Part shown: piece by piece, positions 55,476-64,000 of the stretch
Layout: every line of letters starts with the position of its first letter
Position numbering within the stretch: position 1 is the stretch's first letter
Assembly: GCA_016708765.1 (NCBI GenBank)
Contig: JADJFD010000003.1
Location: 124,001 to 188,000, forward strand
DNA length: 64,000 nt
Source of the DNA: Chitinophagaceae bacterium
Lineage (GTDB): Bacteria > Bacteroidota > Bacteroidia > Chitinophagales > Chitinophagaceae
Reading direction: 5' to 3'
Translations under genes and position numbers: made by a program
The notes under the pieces: generated by a model
Databases searched by the model: none
What the model was told of the DNA's origin: nothing
The model's input: only the letters and a program-made list of their open reading frames with translations

Positions 55476-57032
55476 ATGGCAGCAGCAAAAATTATTTGGG
55501 TAGATGATGAAATTGAGAGTCTTCAGTCGCAAAAGATGTTTTTGGAGAATAAAGGATACGAAGTACAGACGTTTACCAACGGTTTTGATGCTATAGATTA
55601 TGTAAAGGAAAATCTGGTGGATGTTGTGTTGATAGATGAAAGTATGCCCGGTATTACCGGTTTGGAAACCCTGGCAAAAATCAAAGAGATTAATCAATCT
55701 TTACCAATTGTCTTAATTACAAAAAATGAAACGGAGAACCTAATGGATGAAGCCATCGGCTCGCAAATAAGCGATTACCTTATAAAGCCTGTAAACCCAA
55801 ATCAGGTTTGGTTGAGCCTGAAAAAGATTATTGATAACAGAAGGTTAGTGGCAGAGAAAACAACTACGTCGTATCAGCAACAGTTTCGCCATTTATTTAC
55901 TGCACTCAATAGTAATCCTGATTATAATGAGTGGATGGATATTTATAAGAAATTAATTTATTGGGAACTGGAAATGCAAAAAAGTGATAGCCCGGAAATG
56001 CAGGAGGTTTTGCAAAGCCAAAAAAGTGAGGCTAATACGGAGTTCTTCAAATTTGTTTCAAGAAATTATGCCGGATGGGTTTCGCCTAAAAGTTCGGAAG
56101 GTCCTGTAATGAGTCATAATTTATTTCAGTTTAAAGTGTTGCCACATATTGAGAAAGGAACTCCATTATTTTTTATATTGATAGATAACCTTCGGTTTGA
56201 TCAGTGGAAAACAATTCAACCCATTTTTGCTGAAAGTTTTAGAATAACAGAAGAAGAAAGTTTTTACAGCATATTGCCTACTGCTACACAGTATTGCCGC
56301 AATGCAATTTTTGCAGGTTTAATGCCTATTGACATTGAAAAGCAATTTCCAGCCCTTTGGAAGAATGATGAAGAAGAGGGTGGGAAGAATTTGAATGAAG
56401 AAGAATTTTTTAGGGCTCAATTAAAACGGTTAGGAAAAGGTGATTTAAAAGTTTCGTATACAAAAGTTGTAAATAATCATGCAGGCCTTGATCTGGTCAA
56501 CAATATTCACAACCTGATGAACAATGACATTAACGTAATTGTTTACAACTTTGTAGATATGCTTAGCCATGCCCGTACTGAAATGGAAGTACTGAAAGAG
56601 CTGGCCAGTGATGAAATGAGTTATCGCAGTATCACGGCAAGTTGGTTCGAGCATTCGCCATTGCACCAGGCATTAAAAAAGATTGCTGATAAAAAAATAA
56701 AAATTGTTTTAGCAACGGACCATGGGAGTGTGAGAGTGAAAACACCGTATAAAGTTGTTGGAGATAAGCAAACAACTACAAACCTTCGATACAAGCATGG
56801 TCGTAATCTTAACTATGAACCAAAAGAAGTGCTTGCATTCAGAGAGCCGAAAGATGCAGGATTACCAACCCCAACAATTAATTCATCATTCATTTTTGCA
56901 AAAGAGGATAGTTTCCTCTGCTATCCCAATAACTATAATTATTATGTAAACTATTACAAGAATACATTTCAGCATGGCGGTATTAGCCTTGAAGAAATGA
57001 TAGTGCCGGTGATAAAAATGCAGAGTAAATAA
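55476..57032 (+). CDS. porX: PorX-type T9SS regulator (response regulator plus PglZ domain)
   Basis: 518 residues. Receiver domain 1-120 with acidic pair Asp10/Asp11, phospho-acceptor Asp54 (VLIDESMPGITGLE) and Lys in LITKNE. The C-terminal ~310 residues form a PglZ alkaline-phosphatase-superfamily domain (FFILIDNLRFDQWKTIQPIF, LATDHGSVRVKTP). PorX controls type IX secretion with the kinase PorY and sigma factor SigP in studied Bacteroidota. Two T9SS cargo genes lie in this window. The kinase is not adjacent. Confidence 0.92.
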   Translation: MAAAKIIWVDDEIESLQSQKMFLENKGYEVQTFTNGFDAIDYVKENLVDVVLIDESMPGITGLETLAKIKEINQSLPIVLITKNETENLMDEAIGSQISDYLIKPVNPNQVWLSLKKIIDNRRLVAEKTTTSYQQQFRHLFTALNSNPDYNEWMDIYKKLIYWELEMQKSDSPEMQEVLQSQKSEANTEFFKFVSRNYAGWVSPKSSEGPVMSHNLFQFKVLPHIEKGTPLFFILIDNLRFDQWKTIQPIFAESFRITEEESFYSILPTATQYCRNAIFAGLMPIDIEKQFPALWKNDEEEGGKNLNEEEFFRAQLKRLGKGDLKVSYTKVVNNHAGLDLVNNIHNLMNNDINVIVYNFVDMLSHARTEMEVLKELASDEMSYRSITASWFEHSPLHQALKKIADKKIKIVLATDHGSVRVKTPYKVVGDKQTTTNLRYKHGRNLNYEPKEVLAFREPKDAGLPTPTINSSFIFAKEDSFLCYPNNYNYYVNYYKNTFQHGGISLEEMIVPVIKMQSK

Positions 57033-57147
57033 GTGAATAATGAATAGTGAATGGGTTGTGGAAAAGAATCAAATGCTTAATAAGTTGATAAGCAAAGAGA
57101 GGTTTACATTTGCGAAACAATTCACTATTGACTATTCCCTATTCACA
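57033..57147. repeat. Imperfect inverted repeat between porX and the next gene
   Basis: GTGAATAATGAATAGTGAAT (57033-57052) is complementary in part to AATTCACTATTGACTATTCC and following bases (57120-57147). A -7 box (TACATTTG, 57105-57112) with TTG 20 bp upstream lies within the loop and may drive the next gene. Confidence 0.5.
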
Positions 57148-57149
57148 AA

Positions 57150-57431
57150 ATGAAATACACACAAACGACATTAGATAAATTAGAATCAATTCCTGAAGAG
57201 GTTGGCTATATTCTGCGATACGAAAGAGGAACCTTTCAAAGTGGTTATTGTATTCTTGAAGCCAAAAAGGTGGTGGTATTGAACAAGTTTTTACCAACTG
57301 AAGGTCGAATCAATACATTGATGGATCTGATTCCACAACTTTCTATTGATCAGGAAATTTTGACAGAAGAGTCGAAGAAACTCTATGCAGAAGTAATGTC
57401 GAAATTGGAAGCTCAATCAAAGGAAGACTAA
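57150..57431 (+). CDS. Hypothetical protein, 93 residues
   Basis: Starts MKYTQTTLDKLESIPEEVG, then a beta-rich stretch ILRYERGTFQSGYCILEAKK and a helical end. Soluble. The frame has coding-like composition and a promoter-like box upstream. No recognised family. Confidence 0.65.
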   Translation: MKYTQTTLDKLESIPEEVGYILRYERGTFQSGYCILEAKKVVVLNKFLPTEGRINTLMDLIPQLSIDQEILTEESKKLYAEVMSKLEAQSKED

Positions 57432-57489
57432 TTTACCCAGGAATATGATTAGCTAAGACTGGTTACGCTTAACTAATTAACTTTATCTC

Positions 57490-58269
57490 ATGTCTTGTCC
57501 TCCCCTCAAAATAACTTTTCTTGGTACCGGCACCAGTAGTGGTGTGCCCATGATTGGCTGCGATTGTTCAGTTTGCACATCTACTGATAAAAAAGATAAT
57601 AGGCTTCGGTCAAGTATATTGGTAGAATCTCCAAACACTACACTGGTTGTTGATACAGGTCCCGATTTTCGCTATCAAATGCTTCGGGAAAATGTAAGAA
57701 AACTTGATGCGGTTCTTTTTACACATCCGCACAAAGATCATATGGCCGGGCTTGATGATGTGAAGGCCTATAATTATTTTCAAAAGAAACCCATTGACTT
57801 ATTTGCAGATTCTTTAACGGAAGAAGCATTGCGCCGTGATTTCTATTATGCCTTTGCCGATACAAAATATCCCGGCATTCCAGAACTAAACTTGCACACT
57901 ATTACATTGGAACCGTTCAATGTTGGTGATATCCCGGTTATACCAATTCTTGTCTGGCATATGAAAATGCCTGTTTTAGGTTTTCGGTTTGGGAAGTTTA
58001 CTTACATTACTGACGCTAATAAAATTGAGGAAACAGAAAAAAATAAAATAAAAGGGAGTGATATTTTAGTGCTAAATGCTTTGCGGAAGAAAAAACACAT
58101 TTCTCATTTTACGCTGGATGAAGCAAAAGAGATGGTGCAAGAGTTAAATATTCCAACAGCTTATTTTACTCATATCTCACATCAGCTTGGAATTCAGGCA
58201 GAGATTTCGGATGAGCTTCCTACCGGGATTCATCTTGCTTATGATGGACTTGTTTTGAATATTCAGTAA
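57490..58269 (+). CDS. Metallo-beta-lactamase-fold hydrolase (PhnP-like)
   Basis: 259 residues. Metal site FTHPHKDHMAGLDD (HxHxDH) near residue 78, plus LGTGTSSGVPMIGCDCSVC at the N-terminus with Cys residues of a PhnP-type structural zinc site. PhnP-like members hydrolyse cyclic phosphodiesters; the physiological substrate is unknown here. Encoded alone. Confidence 0.85.
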   Translation: MSCPPLKITFLGTGTSSGVPMIGCDCSVCTSTDKKDNRLRSSILVESPNTTLVVDTGPDFRYQMLRENVRKLDAVLFTHPHKDHMAGLDDVKAYNYFQKKPIDLFADSLTEEALRRDFYYAFADTKYPGIPELNLHTITLEPFNVGDIPVIPILVWHMKMPVLGFRFGKFTYITDANKIEETEKNKIKGSDILVLNALRKKKHISHFTLDEAKEMVQELNIPTAYFTHISHQLGIQAEISDELPTGIHLAYDGLVLNIQ

Positions 58270-58446
58270 ATTTTTTACCGAGTGCAGCTAATTCTTTCCC
58301 TTTAACTAACACCTGTTAGTTTTTAATTGTTTTTTGCTATCTTGCGCCTGCCTTTAACGATTGCTTGCTTTTAATAAAAGGCAAAATATTGTGCCACCCA
58401 ATTCATTTGAGTGGCACAATTATTAAAAAACAAACACAAAACAAAA

Positions 58447-59586
58447 ATGGATTTTCAACAATCAGAATTAACGCAGCAGGTAGCACAAACAGCCAGAGAT
58501 TTTGCACAGCTACATATCAAGCCATTTATAATGGAGTGGGACGAAAGCCAGGAATTTCCTGTAGAGGTTTTTAAAAAAATGGGAAAGCTGGGGTTGATGG
58601 GAGTATTAGTACCAGAAGAATATGGCGGTGCTGGACTTTCTTATTTTGAATACAAAACTATTATTGTTGAAATAGCAAAAGTGTGTGGATCAATCGGATT
58701 GAGTGTAGCGGCGCATAATTCATTATGCACTGGCCATATCATGGCTTTTGGAAATGACGAACAAAAGAAAAAGTGGTTGCCTAAATTGGCAACAGCAGAA
58801 TGGATTGGTGCATGGGGATTAACAGAAGCTAATACTGGCAGTGATGCGGGTAATATGGCTTGTACCGCAGTGAAGGATGGAGATGAATGGATTATTAGCG
58901 GAACAAAAAACTGGATCACACATGGTAAAAGTGGTGATGTAGCTGTAGTTATTTGTAGAACTGGTGAACCAAGAGCTAGAAATAATTCGACCACTTTTGT
59001 AGTAGAAAGAGGAACAAAAGGATTTAGTGCCGGCAAAAAAGAAAATAAACTTGGCATGCGGGCCAGTGAAACGGCAGAAATGGTTTTTGATAATTGCCGT
59101 ATACCTGATTCAAATAGATTAGGAGAAGTGGGAGCCGGATTTAAACAAGCGATGAAGATTTTAGATGGCGGAAGAATTTCTATTGCGGCTCTTGCTTTGG
59201 GCATTGCTAAAGGTGCTTATGAAGCAGCCTTACAATATTCACAAGAGCGGCATCAGTTTGATAAACCAATTTCATCTTTTCAGGGAATATCTTTTAAACT
59301 GGCAGATATGGCAACAGAAATCGAAGCGGCTGATTTATTAACCATGCAGGCCTGCGACTTAAAGAATCGTAAACAGCCCATGACAAAAGAATCAGCTATG
59401 GCAAAATACTATGCCAGCGAAGTAGCCGTTCGTGTTGCCAATGATGCAGTGCAGATTTTTGGTGGCTATGGCTACACTAAAGATTTTCCGGTGGAGAAAT
59501 TTTACCGTGATGCAAAGCTTTGTACAATTGGTGAAGGAACCAGTGAAATACAGAAGATTGTTATTAGTAGGGAATTGTTGAAGTAA
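58447..59586 (+). CDS. Acyl-CoA dehydrogenase (short-chain type)
   Basis: 379 residues from the ATG at 58447 (MDFQQSELTQQ); a longer frame from 58411 lies in non-coding leader. FAD/substrate signatures: WGLTEANTGSDAGNM, NWITHGKSGDV. The catalytic Glu is in the short-chain position (CTIGEGTSEIQKI near residue 361). It oxidises acyl-CoA to enoyl-CoA with electron-transfer flavoprotein as acceptor. Followed by a strong terminator. Confidence 0.93.
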   Translation: MDFQQSELTQQVAQTARDFAQLHIKPFIMEWDESQEFPVEVFKKMGKLGLMGVLVPEEYGGAGLSYFEYKTIIVEIAKVCGSIGLSVAAHNSLCTGHIMAFGNDEQKKKWLPKLATAEWIGAWGLTEANTGSDAGNMACTAVKDGDEWIISGTKNWITHGKSGDVAVVICRTGEPRARNNSTTFVVERGTKGFSAGKKENKLGMRASETAEMVFDNCRIPDSNRLGEVGAGFKQAMKILDGGRISIAALALGIAKGAYEAALQYSQERHQFDKPISSFQGISFKLADMATEIEAADLLTMQACDLKNRKQPMTKESAMAKYYASEVAVRVANDAVQIFGGYGYTKDFPVEKFYRDAKLCTIGEGTSEIQKIVISRELLK

Positions 59587-59616
59587 TAATGAATTAGAAA
59601 ATATTAATTAATAATT

Positions 59617-59640
59617 AATCCTGCCTTGAGCAGGATTTTT
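59617..59640. terminator. Terminator after the acyl-CoA dehydrogenase
   Basis: Stem AATCCTGC-cttga-GCAGGATT followed by TTTT. It reaches the stop codon of the convergent ABC transporter gene and may serve both strands. Confidence 0.8.
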
Positions 59641-61442
59641 TATCTCACCTCCTGCATATCCACTAACTTCTTATAAAATCCACCTTGCGCCAATAGCTCT
59701 TCATGATTGCCTCTTTCTACAATCTTCCCTTTTTGTAATACGATAATTTCATCTGCATGGCGGATAGTAGAAAGGCGATGTGCAATTACAATGGAAGTTC
59801 TATTCTGCATCATATTATTAATCGCATCTTGTACCAAACGTTCACTTTCTGTATCAAGAGAAGAGGTAGCTTCATCCAAAATAAGAATGGGTGGATTTTT
59901 TAAAACCGCTCTTGCAATGGTTAATCGTTGTCTTTCACCACCGCTTAGTTTAGCTCCACGGTCGCCGATATTGCTATGATAACCACCTTCTTTTTTAATA
60001 ATAAATTCATGCGCATTTGCAATTTTTGCTGCTTCAATTATCTGTTCTTCAGTTGCTTCCTGCTGACCAATAGCAATGTTGTTCGAAATCGTATCGTTGA
60101 ATAATATTGGTTCTTGTGTAACAATACTCATCAAACTTCTGGCAGAAAAGAGGGAATAGTCCTTGATGTTAATTCCATCAATCAAAACTTCACCACTTGT
60201 TACATCATGAAATCTTGGAACAAGATCGGCCAATGTAGATTTACCAGCTCCTGATGATCCACCCAAGGCAACTGTTTGTCCTTTTTTGACAATTAAGTTT
60301 ATGTTGTCAAGAATAATAGCATCTGCGTATGCAAAGCTTACATTACGAAACTCTATGGAGTGTTCAAATGAATCTATTTTTTTGCCAGTTGGGTTGTCAT
60401 CAACAGTTATCGGTGTATTTAAAATGTCTTCAATTCTATTAATAGCGGCAGCACCTTTTCGCATATTACTAAAAGAAGTAGAGAGTGCTTTTGCAGGGCC
60501 GATGATATTATAAAATATACCAAGAAATCCAAGAAAGGCAGATGCTTCTAATAATTCACCTCTTAACACTAATCTTCCACCATAATAAAGTACAGCAGTA
60601 AAAAGAATAACGCCCATTACTTCTGATAATGGCGAAGCTAAATCTCTGCGAAAAGAAATTTTATTTTTTGCTGTCAATAATTCCTCATTCGATTTAAAGA
60701 ATTTACCTCTTAATAGTTTTTCAATATTGAATGCTTTGATAACTCTCAACCCGCCCAAGGTTTCGTCAAGTGTTGAAAGTGTTTCTCCGTATTTTGTAGC
60801 AACTTCTTCTGAATGTTTCTTTAATGATTTTGTTACTCTTCCAATTACAAGGCCAAGCACAGGAATCAGAATCAGAATAAAAAGAGTAAGCTGAACACTT
60901 ATTAATAATAAAACTGTAAGTGTAACAATAATGGTCATTGGGTCTCTTATCCATCCTTCCAGTGTGCCTACAACTGACCCTTCTACCTCACTAACATCAT
61001 TTGTCATTCTGCTCATTAGGTCGCCTTTTCTTTTTTCATTAAAAAAGCCAATAGGTAGGCGAAGTACTTTGTCATACAATTCTTCCCGCAAATGATTTAC
61101 GATCTGGTTTTTTAGTGGATTAAGTACATAATAGGAAAGATACAGAAATAGATTTTTCAGAATGATAGAACTCACCATCAGCAAACAGATTATACCCAAT
61201 GTATAAATCTTTCCATTTGTAGTTACGGATGTATATAAAAAGTTATTTACGTACTGAATAACAGCATTGCTGCTTGATGTAGTTATACCCTTGCCATCCA
61301 GAAATATTAGTTGTAAAAAAGGCATCAACATGCCAATCGAAATAATAGAGAAAATGATGCTTAATAAGACAAAAAGAAAATATAAAAATATTTTGCTTTT
61401 ATATGCTTTCAGGTATTGAAAAATTCTGGAGTATTGTTTCAT
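59640..61442 (-). CDS. ABC exporter, fused membrane and ATPase domains (MsbA-like)
   Basis: 600 residues. Six-helix membrane domain (about 1-320), then an ATPase with Walker A GGSSGAGKSTLADLVPRF, Q-loop TQEPILF, signature LSGGERQRLTIARAVL, Walker B ILILDEATSSLD and H-loop IAHRLSTI. Architecture of MsbA and related lipid or drug half-transporters. Lipid A flipping is plausible, not shown. Divergent from rbfA, 78 bp apart. Confidence 0.88.
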   Translation of the reverse strand: MKQYSRIFQYLKAYKSKIFLYFLFVLLSIIFSIISIGMLMPFLQLIFLDGKGITTSSSNAVIQYVNNFLYTSVTTNGKIYTLGIICLLMVSSIILKNLFLYLSYYVLNPLKNQIVNHLREELYDKVLRLPIGFFNEKRKGDLMSRMTNDVSEVEGSVVGTLEGWIRDPMTIIVTLTVLLLISVQLTLFILILIPVLGLVIGRVTKSLKKHSEEVATKYGETLSTLDETLGGLRVIKAFNIEKLLRGKFFKSNEELLTAKNKISFRRDLASPLSEVMGVILFTAVLYYGGRLVLRGELLEASAFLGFLGIFYNIIGPAKALSTSFSNMRKGAAAINRIEDILNTPITVDDNPTGKKIDSFEHSIEFRNVSFAYADAIILDNINLIVKKGQTVALGGSSGAGKSTLADLVPRFHDVTSGEVLIDGINIKDYSLFSARSLMSIVTQEPILFNDTISNNIAIGQQEATEEQIIEAAKIANAHEFIIKKEGGYHSNIGDRGAKLSGGERQRLTIARAVLKNPPILILDEATSSLDTESERLVQDAINNMMQNRTSIVIAHRLSTIRHADEIIVLQKGKIVERGNHEELLAQGGFYKKLVDMQEVR

Positions 61443-61520
61443 TAAAAATGCTTCTGCTAAAAAGCCACAAAGTAACTAATTTTACAGCGTTCGCCGAAGC
61501 GAACCGAAAATAATAACAAA

Positions 61521-61910
61521 ATGGAAGAAGGAAAAAGACAAAAGCAGATTGCTGGGCTGTTAAATGAGGAAATGAATACAATTTTCCAGCGGTTAGGATT
61601 AAGCATGATTGACGGAGGGATGATCTCTATTTCTGCAGTTAAAGTAACTCCAGATTTACTTGAGGCAAGATTTTACCTGAGTTTGTTCCAGGTAAAAGAC
61701 GTGGAAGCGGCTTTGGCAAAAATTGAAAGCCGTCATCATGAAATAAAAAAGGAACTGGCATCGAATGTAAGACATCAGTTACGTAGTATTCCCGTATTAA
61801 AATTTTATAAAGACGATACACTGGACCATGTTTTCAAAATGGAAGAAATCTTTAAAAAGATAGAGGAGGAAAAAAAAGGTGGGCTTGGTGCTGGAGATAG
61901 TGCTGAATAA
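61521..61910 (+). CDS. rbfA: Ribosome-binding factor A
   Basis: 129 residues. KH-like RbfA fold: RQKQIAGLLNEEMNTIFQR near the N-terminus, ISAVKVTPDLLEARFYLSLF in the middle and LRSIPVLKFYKDDTLDHVFK near the end. Needed for late maturation of the 30S subunit. It precedes the LolE-like gene by 40 bp, probably co-transcribed. Confidence 0.93.
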   Translation: MEEGKRQKQIAGLLNEEMNTIFQRLGLSMIDGGMISISAVKVTPDLLEARFYLSLFQVKDVEAALAKIESRHHEIKKELASNVRHQLRSIPVLKFYKDDTLDHVFKMEEIFKKIEEEKKGGLGAGDSAE

Positions 61911-61950
61911 AACCAGAAACATAAAAAACTTCAAATCTTAAATATCCAAC

Positions 61951-63174
61951 TTGTATTTTCTATTTGCCTGGCGATATTTTAAAGCTAAAAAATCTACTAA
62001 TGCAATTAATATCATTGCATGGGTAAGCATTTCTGCCATAATTATTGGTACCACTGCATTGATTCTAGTGTTGAGTGTTTTTAATGGATTTGAAGGTCTG
62101 GTGAAATCTTTATACTCTTCTTTTTATACTGACATCCGTATTTCTCCTGCTTCTGGAAAAATAATGACGATAACGCAGGAGCAGATCAATCAATTAAAAG
62201 GGTTAAATGGTATCAAGAATTTTTCTTTGTCAGTAGAAGAAAAAGCATTGGTGCAAAACGGCGAATCGCAGTCTGTAGTTTATCTAAAAGGTGTTGATGA
62301 TAATTACCGGTACATAACTGGTGTTGCAGATAATTTACTTTCCGGTGAATATGACATTGGTACTTCTGATGCTCCTAAATTAATTTTAGGTGCTGGTGTA
62401 GAAGGTGCATTGCAGATGTACTCCGATCAGTTAAGTGCACCATTAAAAATTTACTTGCCCAGAAAAAGTAATACTGAGCAAATCAATATGCTGGAAGATA
62501 TAAGTAATGATACAATCAGTTCCTCCGGCTCTTTTAGAATTCAGCAGGACTTTGATAACAAATATGGCATTACAAATATTGATTTTGTAAAACGTTCAGT
62601 TAAGTTGGGTATTGATGATTATAGTTTTGTTGAAATTCTGGTAAAAGACCCATCAGAAGCCGACAATATAAAAAAGGAGATTAAAAAACTATTCGGCGAT
62701 AAATATATTGTGCAAAATAAGTATGAACAAAACCGTAGTCTTTATTCTATTATGAATGCGGAGCGATGGGTTATCTACGGTGTGCTTTGTTTGATTTTAG
62801 TTGTTGCAGCATTTAATATGATTGGTGCATTAACGATGTTGGTATTGGAAAAACAAAAAGATATAAGTGTATTGCATGCTTTGGGTGGCAATCGAAAATT
62901 TATTCAACGAATATTTTTAAGCGAAGGAATGTTGCTGGCATTAATTGGTTGCGGAGTAGGAATGCTGTTAGCGTTACTTATCGCATTCTTGCAAGTAAAG
63001 TTTCATTTAATTCCTTTAGCAGGTGGCTCTTTTCTTATAGATTATTTTCCAGTAAAGCTCCGTTTGATGGACTTTCTTTTGGTAGGAGCTACTGTATTTG
63101 TAATTGCATTTATTGCATCATGGTTGCCATCCCGCAAGGCGGCAGCACAGAATTTTTCTTTGCGAAGCGAATAA
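61951..63174 (+). CDS. LolC/LolE-like ABC transporter permease (FtsX family)
   Basis: 407 residues from a TTG start (no upstream ATG). N-terminal transmembrane helix with RYFKAKKSTNAINIIAWVSI, a periplasmic MacB-like domain (~70-270), then three C-terminal helices of the FtsX fold (MIGALTMLVLEKQKDISVLH ... GVGMLLALLIAFLQ). Such proteins release lipoproteins for transport to the outer membrane, fitting the many lipoproteins here. The ATPase partner is not in the window. Confidence 0.88.
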   Translation: MYFLFAWRYFKAKKSTNAINIIAWVSISAIIIGTTALILVLSVFNGFEGLVKSLYSSFYTDIRISPASGKIMTITQEQINQLKGLNGIKNFSLSVEEKALVQNGESQSVVYLKGVDDNYRYITGVADNLLSGEYDIGTSDAPKLILGAGVEGALQMYSDQLSAPLKIYLPRKSNTEQINMLEDISNDTISSSGSFRIQQDFDNKYGITNIDFVKRSVKLGIDDYSFVEILVKDPSEADNIKKEIKKLFGDKYIVQNKYEQNRSLYSIMNAERWVIYGVLCLILVVAAFNMIGALTMLVLEKQKDISVLHALGGNRKFIQRIFLSEGMLLALIGCGVGMLLALLIAFLQVKFHLIPLAGGSFLIDYFPVKLRLMDFLLVGATVFVIAFIASWLPSRKAAAQNFSLRSE

Positions 63175-63182
63175 AATCCACT

Positions 63183-63210
63183 GTTCCCCTAAAGGGGAGA
63201 CTTAGGTCGG
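63183..63210. repeat. Palindromic element after the LolE-like gene
   Basis: CCCC-taaa-GGGG core followed by AGACTTAGGTCGGG. Same family as those in the nuo operon. Confidence 0.6.
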
Positions 63211-63302
63211 GCATTTATCATTGCAACTACAATTCAAATAGGAAAAATTTTCTAACTTTTTTCTTTTTGAATTTCACCAACTTTAAAACTTAATAAATTT
63301 AA

Positions 63303-63331
63303 GTTCCCCCTTTAGGGGGACAGGGGGTTTA
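63303..63331. repeat. Palindromic element overlapping the transketolase stop
   Basis: CCCCC-ttta-GGGGG then ACAGGGGGTTTA; it covers the stop codon at 63329-63331. Confidence 0.6.
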
Positions 63332-64000
63332 ATAATCTCCCAACGTTTCTGGAAGTTGAGCTAATGCTTTTGCTAACTGCTCATCATTTGGTGCAATACC
63401 ATGCCATTCATGTGTGCCTTCCATAAAATCAACGCCTTTACCCATAGAAGTTTTCATCATAATGCCAATCGGTTTGCCTTGGCCTGTTAAAGATTTAGCT
63501 TTATCCAAAGTGGCAACAACTTCATCCATATCATTCCCATCCATTTCAAGAACAGTCCAGCCAAAAGCTTCAAACTTTTCTCCGATATTTCCAAGCCCCA
63601 TTACCTTGTCGGTTGGTCCATCAATTTGTTGACCGTTCCAGTCAATTGTAGAAATAAGATTATCTACTTTATGGTGAGCTGCAAACATCATTGCTTCCCA
63701 AATTTGTCCTTCATCTAATTCTCCATCTCCATGCAGTGAAAAAACAAGATTCTTTTCACCATTTAATTTTTTGGTTAATGCTGCGCCAATCGCAACACTC
63801 ATTCCCTGACCCAAAGAACCAGAAGCAATACGAATACCTGGTAAATGCTCATGAGTAGCCGGATGGCCTTGTAATCTTGAATTTATTTTCCGGAAAGTGG
63901 CCAGTTCCTTAATGTCAAAATAACCCGAACGGGCAAGTGTAGAATAAAATAATGGCGAAATATGGCCGTTTGAAAGGAAGAAAACATCTTCATTTTTAGC
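63329..64000 (-). CDS. Transketolase N-terminal subunit, partial (5' end beyond window)
   Basis: 224 residues visible, in frame to base 64000, so the N-terminus lies outside. Thiamine-diphosphate binding: HGDGELDEGQIWEAMMFA with the GDG-type motif, and upstream GHPATHEHLPGIRIASGSLG. The C-terminus ends LAQLPETLGDY, the usual end of the split N-terminal subunit; the C-terminal subunit would be encoded elsewhere. Pentose-phosphate pathway. Confidence 0.9.
   Translation of the reverse strand, partial: AKNEDVFFLSNGHISPLFYSTLARSGYFDIKELATFRKINSRLQGHPATHEHLPGIRIASGSLGQGMSVAIGAALTKKLNGEKNLVFSLHGDGELDEGQIWEAMMFAAHHKVDNLISTIDWNGQQIDGPTDKVMGLGNIGEKFEAFGWTVLEMDGNDMDEVVATLDKAKSLTGQGKPIGIMMKTSMGKGVDFMEGTHEWHGIAPNDEQLAKALAQLPETLGDY

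Noticed and set aside
58641..59204. 187-residue frame opposite the acyl-CoA dehydrogenase
   Set aside because: Fully antisense to a well-conserved gene and with no start context; a codon-bias shadow.

Overview
The window looks like a chromosomal segment of a low-GC member of the Bacteroidota, most likely order Chitinophagales. This is inferred from gene content and style. Markers are a fused lpxC-fabZ gene, a PorX-type regulator, cargo proteins with type IX secretion (T9SS) sorting domains, a gliding-motility-type C-terminal domain, candidate promoters of the form TAnnTTTG, and few Shine-Dalgarno sites. No rRNA, tRNA, CRISPR array, prophage or insertion sequence was seen.

Layout. 1-6.0 kb: end of a class III aminotransferase, a di-haem peroxidase lipoprotein, arfB, dtd, a MazG-like gene, a YihY membrane protein and glyS. 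6.0-19.5 kb: an accessory nitric-oxide/anaerobic-respiration region. Rrf2 regulator, QueD-like gene and norC-norB read leftward. A DGC-domain protein, a thioesterase, a PPOX-like protein, a secreted helical protein and a 606-residue flavoenzyme-like protein read rightward. Then comes a tight eight-gene operon (RIC, hemerythrin, NDH-2, lipoprotein, DUF1858/DUF2249, polytopic His-rich membrane protein, SufT-like, Rrf2) behind a 22-bp perfect palindrome. 19.5-24.2 kb: tandem tyrosine phenol-lyase and tryptophanase plus small genes. 24.2-35.5 kb: an 11-gene complex I operon without nuoE, nuoF or nuoG, preceded by a ferredoxin-NADP-reductase-like gene. 35.6-48.4 kb: mfd, a giant secreted subtilase and a PKD-repeat adhesin-like protein. 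48.4-64 kb: housekeeping and envelope genes (gyrB, lpxC-fabZ, lpxD, HD hydrolase, porX, MBL hydrolase, acyl-CoA dehydrogenase, MsbA-like ABC exporter, rbfA, LolE-like permease, N-terminal transketolase subunit).

Two cross-cutting observations matter. First, seven genes are broken by a single-base indel, six of them clearly in short A/T runs: Rrf2, queD, the 606-residue protein, tyrosine phenol-lyase, a small gene beside nuoN, the subtilase and gyrB. gyrB is essential, so most are probably sequence errors; spans are given for the restored genes. Second, a family of short GC-rich palindromic elements is scattered through the nuo operon. Three appear to sit inside coding sequence (nuoD, nuoB, nuoL) and add in-frame peptides such as PPxEG.

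The strongest candidate for an under-described system is the 13.4-19.4 kb operon together with the neighbouring norCB cluster. It looks like an Rrf2-controlled NO-stress module that joins iron-centre repair, a non-pumping NADH dehydrogenase, an uncharacterised His-rich membrane protein, and a NorB homologue whose usual Fe-B and haem ligands are partly replaced.
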